In this document: piece after piece, positions 16,558 through 25,283 of the stretch | How the letters are laid out: the number at the start of each line of letters is the position of its first letter | Position numbering within the stretch: position 1 is the first letter of the stretch | NCBI GenBank assembly: GCA_964428895.1 | Contig: CAYRZU010000036.1 | Coordinates: 1-32,160, forward strand | Reading direction: 5' to 3' | Origin: HyVt-337 sp964428895 | Lineage (GTDB): Bacteria; Planctomycetota; Phycisphaerae; SM23-33 | DNA: 32,160 bases | Translations under genes and position numbers: made by a program | Notes under the pieces: generated by a model | Databases searched by the model: none | What the model was told of the DNA's origin: nothing | The model's input: the letters and a program-made list of their open reading frames with translations, nothing else

Positions 16558-16586
16558 TTGCACGTGGTCTCCGATGCGATTCTAAT
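16558..16586 (+). promoter_or_regulatory. Promoter for the 16.6-kb sulfotransferase gene
   Basis: TTGCAC (16558-16563), a 17-bp spacer, TCTAAT (16581-16586). The -10 matches five of six bases. The predicted leader is about 45 nt. Confidence 0.55.
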
Positions 16587-16636
16587 GGCGACCTAACGCC
16601 CCATGGGAATCAGCTCGGACAGGAAGACGCCCACGT

Positions 16637-18433
16637 ATGTCGTCTGCCACAGACCCCAACCGTGATGCCCCCCAGCCACAGGCGGTGATCTGCTCGTGGC
16701 TGCCGGTTGGGTCTCGCGCGTTGATCGACGATCCCGATGCCATCGCTCAATGGCGCAGCAAGAAGATCCGCCCGACGGGGGCAGACGGCTGGATGGAGAC
16801 CTTAGGGCGAGACAATTTCGCCGTCCTGGACGCCGGTGTCGATTTGGCCGGGGCATCTATGATCTATCTTGAGATGGCCGCCAAGAACGAGGCCGGTTCG
16901 TGCTTCACCGAGCTGTTCTTCGCCCGCCATCCGGGCCAGTTCAACGAGGACGCCAAGCTCCGGACCACCATCACCGCGGACGGCCAATTTCGCCGATACC
17001 TCTTGCCGCTACCGGAACGCCTAGGGGACCTGCCTCTGAAGGAAGTCGCCTGCCTTCGCTTCGATCCGCTGCAATCGGAAGGACAGTTCTGCGTGAAGGC
17101 CCTCCAGTTGCTTCCCCCCCAGTTAGCCCCCCAGCACGATCGGGATCGCGCCCTGACCATCGCCCTGGCCGGGCCCGACGGCCCCGAAGCATGGACCCCC
17201 ACCTCTGCGGAGGGCCCGGCGTTCGTCCAATACAGCGCCATCCCCGATGACTTCCGACTGGCAGAAATCGAATGCACCTTGGCCGCCCGGGCCTCGGGCC
17301 GAGCCCATCTGCAGCTGGTCGTCGGAAAGGATCCCGGGAGTCTCCTGTGGGAATCCCCCCTGTCCGTTCAGGTCGATACCCGGGGGCGGCCCAAGGTCTA
17401 CAAGATCCCCATCCCGGCCACGATTGAATCCCTATCCAGACACGACATCCGTTGTTTTCATCTCCGCCCTCTGGATGGTGACGGAGAGTTTTGTCTCCAA
17501 CAGATCCGTTGCCTTCCGGAGGCCCTGAAGCATCTGGACAGGCGTCCGTCCCTCCTCAGGGCGTTAGCGAGGCGTCTGGGCCGATTATGGAATTCCTCCG
17601 CGGGGCGGCGCGACCGCAGGCTCGCCGGCCCAGGCGCCGGAACCGCGCAAGCCGAACGGCCGGTGTTCTTCATCCACATTCCCAAGTGCGCGGGCAACAC
17701 CATTAAGAAGTTCCTCTTGGCAGGCCTGCCCCCACACCTCATTCTGGACACCCACAAACGGACGTTTCTGGCTGACTGCGGGCCGCTTGACGACTACGCG
17801 GTTGTGTCCGGCCATCTTGGCTATGGAGATGCCGACGCCTTCAGTACGCCCCCGCGGATCGTTACGGTTCTCAGGGACCCCACCGACCGGGTTCTCTCGG
17901 TCCATCGCTTCGCACGGAGGTACACGCAACCACGCAACGAAGAACGACAGAAGAGGGGCTTGCCCGATAACGCACGCCACCTGGATTTGGCCGGTTTCCT
18001 GGCATGGGGACAAGACGTTCCCCCAGGCCGATCCGTCATGAACAACCAGACCTGGTTTCTGTCCAGAAAGGGAAGCATCGAAGGCCGAGGGAACCGCCGC
18101 GACAGGAGCCTGCTGGCCGAAGCCAAGGCCAACCTGCAGTCCTGCGAGGTCGTTGGCATCTGCGAAGACATGCCCAACACCGTGCTCCTGTTGTGCTACC
18201 GGCTGGGCCTGCCGCTGCTGAATACCCCCATCCCCAGGGCGAACACCTCCGCCCAGCGCAACCCGGGCTCAGGCCTGACCCCGCAAGAACAAACCCTCAT
18301 GGATGAAATCAACTCCATGGACAATGAGCTGTACGTCTTCGCCAAGGAGCTGTTCAACACACAGCTGGCGGAGATGATCTCCGACTTGGGCCAAGAGCGT
18401 CATCAGCGGTACCTGAAGGAAGTCACGGCCTAG
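16637..18433 (+). CDS. Sulfotransferase with two N-terminal beta-sandwich modules
   Basis: A 598-residue protein. Residues about 75-160 and 205-293 are two copies of a beta-rich module, each with a Tyr-x-x-Pro-x-Pro strand (YLLPLP at 121-126; YKIPIP at 255-260) and a following LRFDP or HLRP strand. A basic linker (300-335) leads to a C-terminal sulfotransferase of the Sulfotransfer_2 type, the group of heparan/chondroitin sulfate enzymes. The PAPS loop is FFIHIPKCAGNTIKKFLL (344-361) and the 3'-phosphate segment is VLRDPTDRVLSVHRF (411-425). The start is the ATG at 16637 with AGGAAG about 10 nt upstream. The modules may hold the growing glycan. Its stop is 10 bp from the convergent neighbour's stop, and GATGTG/CACATC (18435-18450) there could form a small hairpin. 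Confidence 0.85.
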   Translation: MSSATDPNRDAPQPQAVICSWLPVGSRALIDDPDAIAQWRSKKIRPTGADGWMETLGRDNFAVLDAGVDLAGASMIYLEMAAKNEAGSCFTELFFARHPGQFNEDAKLRTTITADGQFRRYLLPLPERLGDLPLKEVACLRFDPLQSEGQFCVKALQLLPPQLAPQHDRDRALTIALAGPDGPEAWTPTSAEGPAFVQYSAIPDDFRLAEIECTLAARASGRAHLQLVVGKDPGSLLWESPLSVQVDTRGRPKVYKIPIPATIESLSRHDIRCFHLRPLDGDGEFCLQQIRCLPEALKHLDRRPSLLRALARRLGRLWNSSAGRRDRRLAGPGAGTAQAERPVFFIHIPKCAGNTIKKFLLAGLPPHLILDTHKRTFLADCGPLDDYAVVSGHLGYGDADAFSTPPRIVTVLRDPTDRVLSVHRFARRYTQPRNEERQKRGLPDNARHLDLAGFLAWGQDVPPGRSVMNNQTWFLSRKGSIEGRGNRRDRSLLAEAKANLQSCEVVGICEDMPNTVLLLCYRLGLPLLNTPIPRANTSAQRNPGSGLTPQEQTLMDEINSMDNELYVFAKELFNTQLAEMISDLGQERHQRYLKEVTA

Positions 18434-18443
18434 TGATGTGCCG

Positions 18444-20171
18444 TCACATCTCGTAACCCAGGGCCGGTAGTTCGTCCGCCAAGCGCCGGCGCAAGATCGC
18501 CAGGTGGGTCTCGTTGAGGGTCTGAGCGCCTTCCCCGGTGGCGCCGGTGCGCACACTGAACCGCATGAACGGGCTCTTTCGACGCATTCGCTTCTTGGAG
18601 CACCGTCGCATCGCCCGACGAATGGCCGAGACGTCCACCGGCATGATCTTCGCCGTCAGCTCCAGCAACGTGCGCTCGGTGTTGGCGTGTAAGTCCTCGT
18701 ATCGGACTACAATCGCCTTTCCCGACATCACCCAGTAGAGCGAGATATAGATGTGTCCGAAGTCATGGGTCAGGAAATCGTACACGCTCTCGCTGTCGAG
18801 GGGCTGACCGAGGATCTTCTCTACGCCGTATTGCCGATTGAAATCGCCACCCAGGCCCGTTCGCTCGTAGTTGTTGGCCAGATGATATAGGGACAGGAAC
18901 ACATCCGCCGGATGGCGCGTCATGGTCACGAATCGCACGTCGCGATCGGCGCCCCAGTCCAGGAACCGGCGGCTGGGCGGGACGTGCTGGTACAGGACGA
19001 ACGGGGTGCGGGGCTTGATCAGCGCGAGGTTGTCCGCCGGGCCGATTCGCAATAGGCGGGGCAAGCGATAGGCTTCCGCCAACAAGTAGGTCAGCCAGTT
19101 GTTCCCCGTCCGTGGCGACCCGCCGATCACGATCCGCAGGTCCGGCCGTTTGCGCCAGGTCCAGGACGCGTCCCGCCGGATTGGCGAATGCTTGGCCTGG
19201 GCGGCGTTCCAGGGCAACGGAGACATTTGATCCCGCGCGCCGCCGCCGGCTGCGGCCGGCCGGGATCGCAGGTCCGCCTCCAACTGGCCGTTGAAGGCAT
19301 CGATGGCGTCGGCGATCCCCCCCTGCACGTGCGGCATGAAGAAATGGACGAATGAACCGGGCGGCCGGGGCCGCGGCTCGGGCTGATACCGACAAATCAC
19401 CGGGCGAACGGCCGCCAGTTGCGGCTTGGACGGGTACGTCGCCGGGCAGTTCAGCTCGACCGGCAAGGCCCTGACCGGCGCGTCCAACGCCGCCACAGCC
19501 AACGCCAGCCCGAACTTCTCACAGACGGCCTTCCTGCGCAGTGGCTTGTGCCAGGCGCTGAGGCGAATCAATTCCGCCTCACTGAGAAACGCCATCGGAT
19601 CGGCGTCCAGGCGGCTGGCGTAATCCGACCACGCCGACGCCAACGCCGGCAGCAGCCGCGCCGGAACACTCACGACGGCCGGATCGAAGAGCCCGGCAAT
19701 GGGCGCATCGTCAACAACCGTTCGGTACTGTTTCGGCGGAACCGAAAGCCCGAAAGCACCGAAGACCCGTTCGATCGCCGCATCAGGGAAGATCTCCACG
19801 TCGTCGGGCCCAGCGGAGACCGCCTCGGGATCGACCACGCCCGACGGATCACCACAGACAAGCGTGTTGGAGGCCATCGCCACCGCCACGTCGTAGTCGG
19901 CCAATTCCGGGCGAGCCAAGAACGTGGCGGCCGGACAGCGGGCCTCCGCCCCCGCCGTTACCGACCAAATCGTCGCCCCGTAATGTGCCAACTCCGCTCG
20001 GATCCCCGCGTCGGGCTGGCCCGCGACGCATACCGCTATCGGCGCATCGGCGAGCTGGCCTCCGAACCATCGCAGGGACTGGGCCAATCGCAGGGCCTGA
20101 AACAGCTCGCGAGGACTGTCATCGACGACGCAACCGAAGATGACGCTCCCCTTGTTGGCGTCTGCGTCCAT
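18444..20171 (-). CDS. GT-A-like domain fused to sulfotransferase, copy 1 (575 aa)
   Basis: Two-part protein. Residues 1-about 260 resemble a nucleotide-sugar transferase (GT-A) fold: SVIFGCVVDDSPRELFQALR near the start, then YDVAVAMASNTLVCGDP (93-109), where a metal-binding DxD would be expected and is absent. Residues 341-575 are a PAPS sulfotransferase: GGSPRTGNNWLTYLLAE (350-366) is the 5' loop, FVTMTRHPADVFLSLYH (414-430) the 3' segment and IVVRYEDL a conserved late strand. It matches the next gene over its whole length; both are 575 residues and I count about 63% identity over 341-575. The start ATG at 20171 is fixed by that alignment. It follows the twin by 23 bp and is co-transcribed. 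The N-terminal role is unknown. Confidence 0.85.
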   Translation of the reverse strand: MDADANKGSVIFGCVVDDSPRELFQALRLAQSLRWFGGQLADAPIAVCVAGQPDAGIRAELAHYGATIWSVTAGAEARCPAATFLARPELADYDVAVAMASNTLVCGDPSGVVDPEAVSAGPDDVEIFPDAAIERVFGAFGLSVPPKQYRTVVDDAPIAGLFDPAVVSVPARLLPALASAWSDYASRLDADPMAFLSEAELIRLSAWHKPLRRKAVCEKFGLALAVAALDAPVRALPVELNCPATYPSKPQLAAVRPVICRYQPEPRPRPPGSFVHFFMPHVQGGIADAIDAFNGQLEADLRSRPAAAGGGARDQMSPLPWNAAQAKHSPIRRDASWTWRKRPDLRIVIGGSPRTGNNWLTYLLAEAYRLPRLLRIGPADNLALIKPRTPFVLYQHVPPSRRFLDWGADRDVRFVTMTRHPADVFLSLYHLANNYERTGLGGDFNRQYGVEKILGQPLDSESVYDFLTHDFGHIYISLYWVMSGKAIVVRYEDLHANTERTLLELTAKIMPVDVSAIRRAMRRCSKKRMRRKSPFMRFSVRTGATGEGAQTLNETHLAILRRRLADELPALGYEM

Positions 20172-20194
20172 AACGTCGCTCGCCGTGGGTCGAC

Positions 20195-21922
20195 CTATAT
20201 CTCGTAACCGAGGACGGGCAACTCGTCCGCCAGGCGCCGACGCAGGACCTCGAAGTGTCTGTCGTTCAAGGCCCGCATGCCGTCGCCGACGTTGCCTTTG
20301 CGCACGTTGAGCTTCATGAACTCGCTCTTGGTGCGCATCTTCTCCTTGGAGCACTCCTCGATGGCGGCGCGGACCTGTTCGACAGCCACCGGATGAACCT
20401 TCTCGGTTAGCGCCAACAAGGTCTTCTCGGTCTCGCGGTTCAAGTCTTCGTACTTGACGGAAATCGCCCGCTCCGACAGCACCCAATACAGAGACATGTA
20501 GAGTTGAGCGAAATCATTGGCCAAGAAATCGTAGACGCTGTCGCTATCGAGCGGCTGCCCGACGATCTTCTCCACGCCCGGTTGTTTGTTGAAGTTGCCA
20601 CCCAGATTGGTCCGGCTGAAGTCATTGACCAAGTGGTAGAAGGACAGGAACACGTCCGCCGGGTGACGCGTCACGGTCACGAACGTTACCTTCCTGGATT
20701 CGCCCCAGTCCAACACCTGCTGACTGGGGGGCACATGCTGATAGAGCAGGAACGGCACGTCCGGCCGCACCAGCGGCAGGCGGTCGGCGCCGCCGATTTC
20801 GAACACACGCGTCAGGCCGTAGACCTCGGCTAGAAGATGACTCAGCCAGTTGTTACCCGTCCGCGGCGACGCGCCGATCATGATCCGTAGGTCCGGAGGC
20901 CTTTGCTTAGGATGCGCCTTGTATCGGATGGTGGTCGCTTCGGCGGCGGCCTGATCCCACGGCGCCGGGGAAATCTGACTGGCGGCCGCCCCGGCCAGGC
21001 TGTCCGGCTTATCTGCAAGTTCCGACGCCAATCGCTGGTTGAATGCATCGATCGCATCGGTGACGTGCCCGGCAACGTGCGGCATGAAGTAGTGAACGAG
21101 CGACCCATCCGCCCGGTCTGGCGGCTCGGGCTGATACCGGCAAATCACGGGGCGAACCGAGGCCAGCTTGGGCTTGGATGGATAACTGGCCGGACAATTC
21201 TGCTCGACCGGCGCGGGTTTGACCGGGACACCGGTATCCGCCAAGGCCATAGCCAACCCAAACTTCTCGAAGGTCGCGGTCTTCCGCAGCGTCTTGTGCC
21301 ACGGACTGAGCAGTGTGACGTCCGCCGCCTTGAACAAGCCCTTGGGGTCCGCGGCTATCTGCCGGGAATAGGCCACCCACTTGTCCAGCAGATCGGGCAG
21401 CACCTTCGTGGGCACACTGACCACAGCGGTGTCAAAGAACGGAATGATCGGCGCTTCATCGACGGCGGTGGTGCAGGTCTTGGGCGGGACCTTCAGGCCA
21501 ACTGAGGCGAAGGCCCGCTGGAATGCCTCGTCTGGAAAGACGGTCGCATCATCGGCCCGGGCGCGGACGGCCTGGGAATCGATCAGAGCGGCCGGATCGG
21601 CGCAAACAAGCGTGTTGGGGGCCAACACGACGGCCACGTCATGCTCGGCCACGTCCGGACGGGCCAGGAACAGAGAGGCACGGCAGGGGTTTTCGGCATC
21701 GGTCGGCGCCCCGGGCCACACGGCCGCCCCATAGCGCGCCAGCTCCCCCTGAAAGGCGGGGCTGCAATCCCCTTCAACGTGGACCCCAAAGGACGAATCC
21801 GCAAGCGAGCCGCCGAACCAGCGCAAAGACTGGACCAGGCGAAGGGCCTGAAAGAGCCCCCTCGGGCTACTGTCGACCACGCATCCGAAGATCACGCTGC
21901 GTTCCTGGCCGTCTGTATTCAT
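20195..21922 (-). CDS. GT-A-like domain fused to sulfotransferase, copy 2 (575 aa)
   Basis: Twin of the downstream gene with the same length and layout. The N-terminal domain opens MNTDGQERSVIFGCVVDSSP and has DVAVVLAPNTLVCADP (95-110) at the position where active GT-A enzymes of this shape carry DxD; here it reads Ala-Pro-Asn-Thr. Conserved SPWHKTLRK, NCPASYPSKP and ICRYQPEP segments link it to its twin. The sulfotransferase part has GASPRTGNNWLSHLLAE (350-366) and FVTVTRHPADVFLSFYH (414-430). The ATG at 21922 agrees with the twin; an ATG at 22093 lies upstream of the predicted promoter and is unlikely. The mRNA leader would be about 100 nt. It heads a two-gene unit, a clear tandem duplication. 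Confidence 0.86.
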   Translation of the reverse strand: MNTDGQERSVIFGCVVDSSPRGLFQALRLVQSLRWFGGSLADSSFGVHVEGDCSPAFQGELARYGAAVWPGAPTDAENPCRASLFLARPDVAEHDVAVVLAPNTLVCADPAALIDSQAVRARADDATVFPDEAFQRAFASVGLKVPPKTCTTAVDEAPIIPFFDTAVVSVPTKVLPDLLDKWVAYSRQIAADPKGLFKAADVTLLSPWHKTLRKTATFEKFGLAMALADTGVPVKPAPVEQNCPASYPSKPKLASVRPVICRYQPEPPDRADGSLVHYFMPHVAGHVTDAIDAFNQRLASELADKPDSLAGAAASQISPAPWDQAAAEATTIRYKAHPKQRPPDLRIMIGASPRTGNNWLSHLLAEVYGLTRVFEIGGADRLPLVRPDVPFLLYQHVPPSQQVLDWGESRKVTFVTVTRHPADVFLSFYHLVNDFSRTNLGGNFNKQPGVEKIVGQPLDSDSVYDFLANDFAQLYMSLYWVLSERAISVKYEDLNRETEKTLLALTEKVHPVAVEQVRAAIEECSKEKMRTKSEFMKLNVRKGNVGDGMRALNDRHFEVLRRRLADELPVLGYEI

Positions 21923-22030
21923 GGGGCTGCGTTTTCGCGGCGGCTCCGTCGCCGCGCCAGGAGTGAGGCCCGCGCCGCTGGACGCAGGCACAGTGGGATG
22001 CCCCACCGCTCCATCGGTCTTTGGGCCACC

Positions 22031-22060
22031 TATATACGGGACAGCCCCAGGGCGATTCAA
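22031..22060 (-). promoter_or_regulatory. Promoter for the tandem GT-like/sulfotransferase pair
   Basis: Minus strand: TTGAAT (22060-22055), an 18-bp spacer, TATATA (22036-22031). Both boxes are good matches. The start codon is about 100 bp further on. Confidence 0.55.
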
Positions 22061-22092
22061 TCGCAAAACCGCCCGCCCACGGGCCTGGGCCA

Positions 22093-22121
22093 TTGCCCCG
22101 ACCAGCGCCCCTGCCTATCAT
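22093..22121 (+). promoter_or_regulatory. Promoter for the 22.2-kb sulfotransferase gene
   Basis: TTGCCC (22093-22098), a 17-bp spacer, TATCAT (22116-22121). The -10 matches five of six bases. The predicted leader is about 35-40 nt, with GGA immediately before the ATG and no well-placed Shine-Dalgarno. Confidence 0.5.
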
Positions 22122-22163
22122 CCATGGACATACGGAAAGCGTCACTCGCTCGAGCGCAACGGA

Positions 22164-23480
22164 ATGGACCTACTGCTGAAGGCAAGGACTCATCGGCTGC
22201 ACGACCGGCATCTGGATGATGCGGGGAACATGCACGTCCGCATCGGGGCCAAAGGCGCCTATTTCCACCTCCCCAGGGCCAGCCTGGACCGTCAGTTTCT
22301 TCGCGTTCAGATGAAGGTCACCCCTCGCGGCCCAGCGCCCAAGGCCTGCGTCTCCCGCCTGTATTACCGCACCGAGAGCATGAAGGGGTTCGACCACAGT
22401 CATTGCCTCGTGCTCGACGTGCCCGATTTCGACGAGTTCCACACCTATACCTTCCAGTGCATCCCCTTCCAGCAGCACCGAATTACCGGGCTGCGGTTCC
22501 ATCCGGTCAATGTCGAGGCCGATGTCACCCTCCGCGATGTTCGCCTTTGCGACTACGAGCCCCTCGGCGCCTCCGACCAGCCGAAATCGGAGGGGGCCTT
22601 GGAGCCGGTCTTCCTGAGCTACTACTCCCGAACCGGCAGCACGCTGGCCATGAAGGTGCTGACCCGCCACCCGGAAATCACGGGGCACACGGCCGGCACC
22701 TACGACGCGAACATCATCAAATACTTCACCAAGCTCTACTTCATGTTCGGCCGAAGCCACATCCCCCACGGGCGAGCCCATCGAAACGTCATGCTCGACC
22801 GATACAGCCGCTACATCCGCCACTATCAGCCCGAGTTCGCGCTGCCCATGCCGTTCGAGTTCAATCGAGATATGCATCTCGAGCCGTTCCGCCAACACTA
22901 CAGCCGGTTCCTCAGCAACTACCTGCCCCAATTGCTTTCAGACATCGGCGCGCCCCACCTGGATACCGCCAAGGTCTACGTTGAAAAGCAAATGGATGCC
23001 GGGGCCTTGCTGCAATCGATGCTGGAACTGTTCAGCCGCGCTCGCGTGCTGGCGGCCTTTCGGGATCCGCGAGATGTCCTGCTGTCTTTGGGCGCCTTCG
23101 AGAAGCAGAAACAGACCCTCGTCAAGCACACCGCCATCCGAAAGCGCATCGATGAGATCATGAGCCATTTCGCCAGGCGGCTGGACATGATCGACGCCGA
23201 TCCCACCCGCGCCATATTGTTCCGCTACGAGGACCTGCTCACCCAGCCCACCGAGACGATTGGATCGATCGTGCGTTTCTTGGGCCTGGACGACGCGCCG
23301 GACCTGATCGACCACATGGCCCAGGCCCTGGATCGGCGAGACCTCCAGGCCGACCGGCACATGACCGCCACGGATGTCACCCAGACCATCGGTCGGTGGC
23401 GACAGCAACTGTCCCCCCGATGGGTCCGAGCCTTTCACCCCTACCGGCGCACCTTCGAGAGGCTCGGCTACGAGGTCTGA
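22164..23480 (+). CDS. Beta-sandwich plus sulfotransferase protein, copy A (438 aa)
   Basis: Residues about 40-130 are a beta-rich module with TYTFQCIPFQQ (94-104) and GLRFHPVN (109-116). Residues 148-438 are a sulfotransferase: LSYYSRTGSTLAMKVLTRHP (151-170) contains the PAPS loop, VLAAFRDPRDVLLSLGAF (295-312) the 3'-phosphate segment, and ILFRYEDLL (351-359) the later conserved strand. The start is the ATG at 22164; the 81 upstream in-frame residues span the promoter and are not coding. It is a close paralogue of the gene at 26954-28288, which lies in inverted orientation across the radical SAM and exporter genes. The acceptor is unknown, presumably the exported glycan. Confidence 0.85.
   Translation: MDLLLKARTHRLHDRHLDDAGNMHVRIGAKGAYFHLPRASLDRQFLRVQMKVTPRGPAPKACVSRLYYRTESMKGFDHSHCLVLDVPDFDEFHTYTFQCIPFQQHRITGLRFHPVNVEADVTLRDVRLCDYEPLGASDQPKSEGALEPVFLSYYSRTGSTLAMKVLTRHPEITGHTAGTYDANIIKYFTKLYFMFGRSHIPHGRAHRNVMLDRYSRYIRHYQPEFALPMPFEFNRDMHLEPFRQHYSRFLSNYLPQLLSDIGAPHLDTAKVYVEKQMDAGALLQSMLELFSRARVLAAFRDPRDVLLSLGAFEKQKQTLVKHTAIRKRIDEIMSHFARRLDMIDADPTRAILFRYEDLLTQPTETIGSIVRFLGLDDAPDLIDHMAQALDRRDLQADRHMTATDVTQTIGRWRQQLSPRWVRAFHPYRRTFERLGYEV
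22614..22690 (+). repeat. Inverted repeat arm A (inside paralogous sulfotransferase genes)
   Basis: These 77 bp match the reverse complement of 27747-27823 with 8 mismatches (about 90% identity) and encode the PAPS-loop region. The two arms are about 5 kb apart and enclose the radical SAM and ABC exporter genes. Confidence 0.75.
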
Positions 23481-23500
23481 CCGCCCGCACTGTGAATCAT

Positions 23501-23530
23501 TTGAAATGCTCGGCTCCCCCTGCATATACT
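23501..23530 (+). promoter_or_regulatory. Leaderless promoter of the radical SAM gene
   Basis: TTGAAA (23501-23506), an 18-bp spacer, TATACT (23525-23530). Only 7 nt separate the -10 box from the ATG at 23538, so the first transcribed base should be at or next to the A of the start codon. Confidence 0.65.
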
Positions 23531-23537
23531 GATCGCG

Positions 23538-25253
23538 ATGGATCGCCTACAACTAGCTCTTATCGGGATGCCGGCTTGGGATACCGCCAAGCCGTTTCAC
23601 GCCCTGGCCGTGGTGGCCGGCATTGCACGCGACGCCGGCGCCGACGTGACCGCCCACGACATCAATATCGACTTCTTTCACACCGTCGATCAACAGGAGA
23701 AGGAGTCGTGGTCCGAGGCCAACAACCGCTTCTGGCTCGGCCGAGACCTGCCACGCTCGCTCTGGAAGAAGCACAGCAAGTGGTTCGCCCAGCGACTGGA
23801 CGCGGTCATTGAGACGCAGCCGGATCTGGTGGCCTTTTCGGTAAACATGTCCACGCGGCACATGTCGGTCTTTGCCGCCAAGTACATCCGCCGGAAACTG
23901 CCCAAGACGCCGATCCTCTTCGGCGGCGTGGACTGCTTCCCCGGGGAGGGCAACCTCCATCTGTTCCTCAAGCCCCGCCGGCGCCACTACTGCAGCATTA
24001 TCTGCCAAGGCGAGAGCGAAATCGCCCTGCCCAAGTTCCTGGCCGAGTTCGCCCGGACCGGTGACATCCACACCTCCGTGCCGGGCTTTGCCTACTATCG
24101 CGACGGCAAGCTCGTCAACACCGGCGATACAGAACTGCCCAGCCTCAAAGAAGATCTACCGATCCCCGCTTACGAACACTTCGACCTGTCGACCTACACC
24201 ACCAAGGGCGCCTTGCCGTTCTTCCTGACCCGCGGGTGCGTCTACCGCTGCAACTTCTGCAGCGAGCGACCCAACTTCCGCAGCTTCCGCGCCCGTAGGC
24301 CTGGGGAGGCGTTCGCGGAGCTTCAGGCCGTCTTGCCCCACGCGCTGCCCTACGCCGAGGTCCCCACGCTCAGCCTGGCCGACTCCAACCTCAACGCCAA
24401 TCCGAAGATGCTACGGGAGTTCGTCGACCTCATCCTCGAAAGCGGCGTGAAGATCAAATGGGGAGGCCAAGCCCACTTCCAGAAACAGATGACGCGAGAG
24501 GCCTTGGAAAAGATGGCCCGGGCGGGGTTCGTATCAGTCTTCTGGGGCCTGGAAACGGGCAGCCAGCACGTGGTCGACCTGATGAACAAGATGTACGACC
24601 AGGAAGACGCCCGGCGCATCCTTCGGACCTGCGACGAGCTCGGCATTCGCCAGGTCCTGCCCATCATTCTGGGCTATCCCGGCGAACAGCCCGGCGACGT
24701 TGTCGACACCATCGACCTCATTCTGGAATACAAGGATCGCCCCAACTTCAAGATCGGCCTGCCCAACCTCATCGTCGTGCGGCCCAACTCACCCCTTTAC
24801 GATTCCTGGCAAGACCACGGGCTGGCCAACCAGAACTACTACGAATGGTCCACGGTCGACGGAACCAACACGCTGCCCGTTCGAATCGCTCGCCGGTTTG
24901 TGGTCCGCCAGGCGCATAGCAACCCCACCCTTGGCGTTGATGAATTGACCGACACCGAGGAAATCACCAACATCCATCTGAACGAAGATCCCGTCGGTCG
25001 CGACACCTTCGCGATTCTGTCCGAGCTGTTCGCGCGGCCCGGGAAGCTGGACGAGTTTCATCGCCTTCTGGATACGTGGGCCGAGCAGACCAAGGCAGCC
25101 GTCCCCGAGGCCGACAACCCCTACCTGGGCCTGTGGCTGCGGCTCAACAAGGACGGCGCTGATGGCCGACGACGATGGGCCGACCTGGTCCTGGCCGGCC
25201 TAAAGACGTTCAAGGAATTCGTCGACGCTCGCGTGCTGGCCACTGTCGGATAA
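23538..25253 (+). CDS. B12-binding-type radical SAM protein
   Basis: A 571-residue protein. The N-terminal part (about 1-200) has the Rossmann-like layout of cobalamin-binding domains of class B radical SAM enzymes, including DLVAFSVNMSTRHMSVFAAK and ILFGGVDCFPGEG; I do not see the DxHxxG cobalamin-His motif. The radical SAM cluster is FFLTRGCVYRCNFCSERPNF, with Cys234, Cys238 and Cys241 (CxxxCxxC). Downstream segments KIKWGGQAHFQ and VFWGLETGSQHVVDLMNKMY are typical SAM-barrel strands. Such enzymes do C-methylation and other radical chemistry. Here, beside a glycan exporter, sugar modification is a plausible but unproven role. It has its own promoter 57 bp after the sulfotransferase gene and no Shine-Dalgarno. 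Confidence 0.88.
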   Translation: MDRLQLALIGMPAWDTAKPFHALAVVAGIARDAGADVTAHDINIDFFHTVDQQEKESWSEANNRFWLGRDLPRSLWKKHSKWFAQRLDAVIETQPDLVAFSVNMSTRHMSVFAAKYIRRKLPKTPILFGGVDCFPGEGNLHLFLKPRRRHYCSIICQGESEIALPKFLAEFARTGDIHTSVPGFAYYRDGKLVNTGDTELPSLKEDLPIPAYEHFDLSTYTTKGALPFFLTRGCVYRCNFCSERPNFRSFRARRPGEAFAELQAVLPHALPYAEVPTLSLADSNLNANPKMLREFVDLILESGVKIKWGGQAHFQKQMTREALEKMARAGFVSVFWGLETGSQHVVDLMNKMYDQEDARRILRTCDELGIRQVLPIILGYPGEQPGDVVDTIDLILEYKDRPNFKIGLPNLIVVRPNSPLYDSWQDHGLANQNYYEWSTVDGTNTLPVRIARRFVVRQAHSNPTLGVDELTDTEEITNIHLNEDPVGRDTFAILSELFARPGKLDEFHRLLDTWAEQTKAAVPEADNPYLGLWLRLNKDGADGRRRWADLVLAGLKTFKEFVDARVLATVG

Positions 25254-25283
25254 CCCCCGATCGAAGATGTCCGCCGAAACTGC

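Noticed and set aside
18435..18450. GATGTG-CCGT-CACATC as a bidirectional terminator between convergent genes
   Set aside because: The stem is only 6 bp, there is no T-run on either side, and it overlaps the stop codon of the minus-strand gene.
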